DNA from: Hevea brasiliensis | Taxonomy: Eukaryota > Streptophyta > Magnoliopsida > Malpighiales > Euphorbiaceae | DNA: 64,000 nt | Direction: 5' to 3' | NCBI RefSeq assembly: GCF_030052815.1 | Contig: NC_079499.1 | Span: 85,351,183 to 85,415,182, forward strand | Part shown: piece after piece, positions 60,378 to 64,000 of the stretch | How positions within the stretch are numbered: the stretch's first letter is position 1 | Layout of the letters: the number at the start of each line of letters is the position of its first letter | Notes under the pieces: generated by a model | Told to the model about the DNA's origin: nothing | The model's input: the letters and a program-made list of their open reading frames with translations, nothing else | Database searches by the model: none | Program-made: the position numbers and the translations under genes

Positions 60378-61799
60378 ACAGCAGTTGCATGGCATGTACA
60401 GCCAGTATTGATTGATCAGATCAGAATGGCTGCTCAGAATGATCATAAGTATCAGAGGCTGTTGGAAGAAGTCCAGCAGGGCAAGAAACCAGAATTCTCA
60501 ATAGGAGATGATGGTCTATTTCTACACCAGGGCAAAATGTGTGTTCCTAATGATGCTGATTTGAGGCAGATCATTTTGAAGGAAGCACATGAGTCTCCTT
60601 TTGCCATGCACCCTAGTGGTACAAAAATGTATAGAGGGCTAAAGGAGCATTATTAGTGGATGGTTATGAAGAGAGATGTGGCAGAGTTTGTTTCCAAATG
60701 CCTAACTTATCAGTAAGTGAAGGTAGAGCATCAAGTACCAACTGGGTTATTACATCCACTACCAGTACCAGAATGGAAATGGAAGAGAATAACTATGGAT
60801 TTTGTGATGGGACTTCCGAGGACGCAGAAGAGTCATGATGCAATTTGGGTCATTATTGATAGACTGACTAAGTCTCCTCATTTTCTGTCAGTCCGGATGG
60901 ACTACAGTTTAGAAAGATTGGCCAAGTTGTACATTGATGAGATTGTAAGACTGCATGGAGTGCCAATATCTATCGTATCGGACAGAGATCCTAGGTTCAC
61001 TTCTAGATTCTGGGGTAGTCTTCAGAGAGCCCTAGGAACGAGATTGAACTTCAGTACTGCATTCCACCCACAGACAGATGGCTAATCTAAGAGGGTAATT
61101 CAGATCTTAGAGGACATGCTACGGGCTTGTATGATTGAATTTAAGGGCAGTTGGGATACACACTTGCCTTTGATTGAGTTTACTTACAACAACAGCTACC
61201 AATCAAGCATTGGGATGCCTCCATATGAAGCTTTGTATGGTAGAAAATGTAGAACCCTATTGTGTTGGGATGACGTGGGTGAAAGGAAGATGATTGGGTC
61301 TGAAATTGTTCAGCAGACTAAGGAGAAAATCAGGGTGATCAGAGATCGCCTTAAGAGAAGGGATATTTAATATGCAGTGGGTGACAAAGTATTCCTCAAG
61401 TTTTCCCCATGGAAGAGGATTATGAGATTCGGCAAAAAGGGGAAACTGAGTCCTCACTTCATTGGGCCATATGAGGTTCTGGAAAGAGTGGGTCCTTTGG
61501 CATATCAGTTGGCACTACCTCCAGAGTTAGAGAAGATACATAATGTCTTTCATGTGTCTATGTTGAGGAGGTATCGATCAGACCCATCTCATGTACTACC
61601 AGTAAAAGAAATTGAAGTGAATCCAGACCTCACATATGAGGAAGAAACCATAGAGATTCTGGATTATGAGGTGAAGCAGCTACGGAACAAGCAAATATCA
61701 TTGGTAAAAGTGCTGTGGAACCATTATTCGGGCAAGGAGGCTACTTGGGTACGAGAGAAGGACATGAGGAGACAGCACCCAAAGCTGTTCAGAGATTGA
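60378..61799 (+). pseudogene. Gypsy-3 integrase and chromodomain
   Basis: Continues the pol frame. The zinc-binding region has ILKEAHESPFAMHP, but the second Cys is Tyr (codon 60708-60710, where Gypsy-2 has CLTCQ). The core has [10 protein letters not shown] and [13 protein letters not shown], but the third catalytic residue, Glu in the SER motif of Gypsy-2, is Lys at 61089-61091. The C-terminal GDKVFLKFSPWKRI and GKLSPHFIGPYEVLERVG blocks follow, then the chromodomain-like LRNKQISLVKVLWNHYSGKEA and the end at 61799. Stops lie at 60654, 60714, 61083 and 61368. There is no insertion at the Gypsy-2 intron position. Confidence 0.93.
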
Positions 61800-61832
61800 T
61801 ACCAGGTAAAATTTCGAGACGAAATTTATTTT

Positions 61833-61845
61833 AAGGGGGAGAGAA
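61833..61845 (+). other. Gypsy-3 polypurine tract
   Basis: AAGGGGGAGAGAA directly before the 3' LTR start. Confidence 0.92.
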
Positions 61846-61846
61846 T

Positions 61847-63924
61847 TGTAACACCCCTATTTGCATAGCTTGGTATATTTCACTATTCCGGTGACCGGTG
61901 TCGGTCCGGATAATTAAGGGGATTAGAACCATACTTAAGACAACTAGATAAGCCCTGAACACAAATAATTAGTAATTGTCAATTAGTTAAGTATAAATAA
62001 GAAAAACAGAACGTAAGAAGTTAAATGAGCCGAGAGTCACAGCGATGGATGACCTTATCGGGAAGGATTGTGAAGTCGATTTAAACTCAAATTTCAAACT
62101 GTAAAATGTGACGCTGCGGTCCTTAGACTATTGCGAATACAATGGAAAAGAGAAAATCACGAAAAATAATTATTAAGCTAATCAAATAATTAGGTCAGTA
62201 AGCCAGAAGAAATATTGAATTATTTGCAAACCGGGTCGAACCGGCGAGGGGCAATTTGGTCAATTGACCCCGAGAGTTGACTCCTGACCTAACTGTCAAA
62301 TAAAATTAGAGAAAAGAAAATTTTAGAATCGAAAATTAAATTAAAGAGCTAATAGAAAAATAAATAGAAAAAAAAAGGAAAATGAAAAAGGTGAAAAGAG
62401 ATGACATCATGCATGACATCATGCATAATGCCATAAATATTATAATTAAAATTAAATTTTAGATAATTTGTGGTCTTCCTAAAGACATAAAAAAAAGAAA
62501 AGAAAAAAAAAAGGGAAGTCATCTTCTTCAAGCCGTCCATCTCTCTCTCTCCCTCTCCCTCACCAAAACCCCATGGAAGCTCATTTTGAGCTTGATCAAA
62601 CCCTAAATCCCACCATAGAAATTTAAACTTCCATCATTAAATCTTGATTTGAAGCTTTGATAGAGAACTTGACAACAAAAAGAAGAAGAAAGGAAGAGGT
62701 TTTTGAAGAGGTGAAAACTTAAAGAAAGGTGAGTAAACTAAACCTTGTATTTTTAGTTTAATTATAGTGTTTATGATTAAATGAACTTAGAAATAAACTT
62801 AAAATGAAATGAAAACAAGTGTTGGGGGACAAACTTAAATTTCGGCCAGCTAGGGTTTGATGGGTGTATACATGTGTTTTGATTGAATTAGTAGTGTAGG
62901 TAAGCTTGAATGAGTTAAGGAAGCATGTGTATATGTGTTTAATTAGTTAAATGCAACAAATAGGTGAATTAGGGTTTGACACCTAGGGTTTGAGACAAAA
63001 ATGTGAGAATATGTTAAATGGTGTGTTGGACTTGGTTTGAGGTGATAAATGGTCATTTGTGACCAATTGGAGCATGTTAGAAGTGTTGGAACCAAATGGA
63101 AATTCGGATTGCTTAGGGTCATGCTACAGGCAGCAGGACCAAGGTCCTTTTCAGGGACCAAAACTAAAAATTTACAAGTCCAATTGGTGTCAGGCCAATT
63201 GGGAATGAAAATAAACACAAAATGGAACATTTTTCATTTAGGAATCATGCCCAAAAAGTGACCAAAACCTAGTGAACAAATTGAACAAATCCGAATTAGG
63301 CAATCTGACCTGTACAAAAATAACCAAATGATCATTTGGCCATAAATTGGGCTAGGTAGTCTAAATGAGCTGACATTTTACTAGTGGAAAGCTGAGATAT
63401 AGAACTAAAACTTTCATGAAGAACACAAACCCAAATTATGCCCTTAACCAAGTCATTTGGCCACCTAAAATTGGAGACCTAAAACTGCCAGAACCAGTTT
63501 GGTGCCCAGAAATCTGGGTTAAGTCCAATCCGGTAGCCATGATTCAAATGGCTATAACTTGAACTACAAAACTCCAAATGGAGTGATTCAAAAAGGAGAA
63601 TAAAGCTAAGATAATAAGGAACAATTTCTATGAAGAAAACTTAACCCAATTCTAATAGGAAAATGACCAATGGAATAGTGCAACATTAGACACCAAAACT
63701 GAAAAGTTGCAATTTTGCCTAAAAGACCTAAGTTCTGAGAAAACAACCAAAACCAACAAAATTAGTGACCAAAATGTGGTATGTGGGTGAAGTTTGAGTT
63801 CCCATACCTATTAAGCTTTAGAAGTCAACAAATTGACTTGAATAGTAACCTCAACATGAAATTTGTAAGAATGTAAGTTTAAACATTAGAATTAGTTATT
63901 GGAATTTTTATGAAGCAAAGATAC
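61847..63924 (+). repeat. Gypsy-3 3' LTR, partial
   Basis: Matches the 5' LTR from TGTAACACCCC up to about GCAAAGATA, equivalent to about 56480 in the 5' LTR. It therefore lacks about 520 bp at its end. The palindrome area at 62400-62425 has a local duplication of TGACATCATGCA, and the donor-like site is at 62729. No gene is seen in it. Confidence 0.9.
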
Positions 63925-64000
63925 TGAGACACTATAAATTTTGTGTTTCAGCTAAAAAAACTTGAAAAGTCTGAGAGACTGAGTCAAGGCCTAGAGGCGA
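63925..64000. other. Unassigned sequence after the LTR break
   Basis: Seventy-six bases beginning TGAGACACTATAAATT that do not match the 5' LTR or anything else in the window. They may be the start of another inserted element, or flanking DNA joined by a deletion. Confidence 0.5.

Larger units (their letters stand above)
54424..64000 (+). mobile_element. Gypsy-3: chromovirus, 3' end truncated
   Basis: Plus-strand element with a 5' LTR at 54424-57002 (2579 bp), internal region 57003-61846 and a 3' LTR from 61847 that stops matching near 63924. It has the full order gag, protease, RT, RNase H, integrase, chromodomain. The pol is one uninterrupted reading frame apart from point nonsense codons. 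LTR starts and gag are close to Gypsy-1. The target duplication cannot be tested because the right end is not intact in the window. Confidence 0.93.

Noticed and set aside
1..64000. A previously undescribed cellular or defence system.
   Set aside because: Nearly all sequence is assigned to retrotransposons by borders and domains, and no unexplained coding cluster remains.

Overview
The window is plant nuclear DNA, almost certainly from a eudicot, made almost entirely of LTR retrotransposons nested inside one another. I found no host protein gene, tRNA, rRNA or CRISPR array. The evidence is repeated tRNA-iMet primer sites (TGGTATCAGAGC) next to LTR ends, polypurine tracts, TG...CA LTR termini, gag/pol domains of Ty3/gypsy chromoviruses and Ty1/copia elements, and five pairs of matching 5-bp target duplications that fix insertion borders to the base. 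I cannot name the species. The families remind me of Malpighiales such as rubber tree or cassava, but that is an unverified impression.

Layout. 1-740: part of a small non-coding, TRIM-like LTR element. 784-6868: minus-strand gypsy-type LTR (LTR-A) split by a solo LTR (LTR-B, 1159-5067, duplication TACCT). 6905-16029: Gypsy-1, minus strand, with 3.4-kb LTRs, a gutted gag and almost no pol (duplication CAAAC). 16035-19315 and 52605-54423: two halves of an older minus-strand element X. 19316-52599: Copia-1, plus strand, inserted in X (duplication AATCC) and stretched to 33 kb by two insertions. These are Copia-2 (23335-35953, same family, opposite strand, duplication GTCCC), which itself carries a solo gypsy LTR (26122-29209, duplication CGAAG), and Gypsy-2 (37018-47702, duplication ATGTT). 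54424-64000: Gypsy-3, plus strand, whose 3' LTR breaks off near 63924.

Inferred order: X first, then Copia-1 in X, then Copia-2 and Gypsy-2 in Copia-1, then the gypsy element that left a solo LTR in Copia-2. All coding regions are broken. Copia-1 is closest to intact (one nonsense codon and one A-run frameshift in pol, plus a ruined zinc knuckle). Gypsy-3 keeps one pol frame but has about a dozen stops, most explained by C-to-T or G-to-A change. Gypsy-2 is full of small indels.

Most interesting points: a promoter/leader layout shared by three gypsy LTR groups (a TGACATCA...TGATGTCA palindrome followed 318-328 bp later by a splice-donor-like AAG|GTTAGT or AAG|GTGAGT); a clean 75-bp GT...AG insertion in the Gypsy-2 integrase that looks like an intron; a non-coding internal domain shared by Gypsy-1 and X; and a 4-kb inverted repeat made by Copia-2 landing in its own family. 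No new cellular system is apparent.
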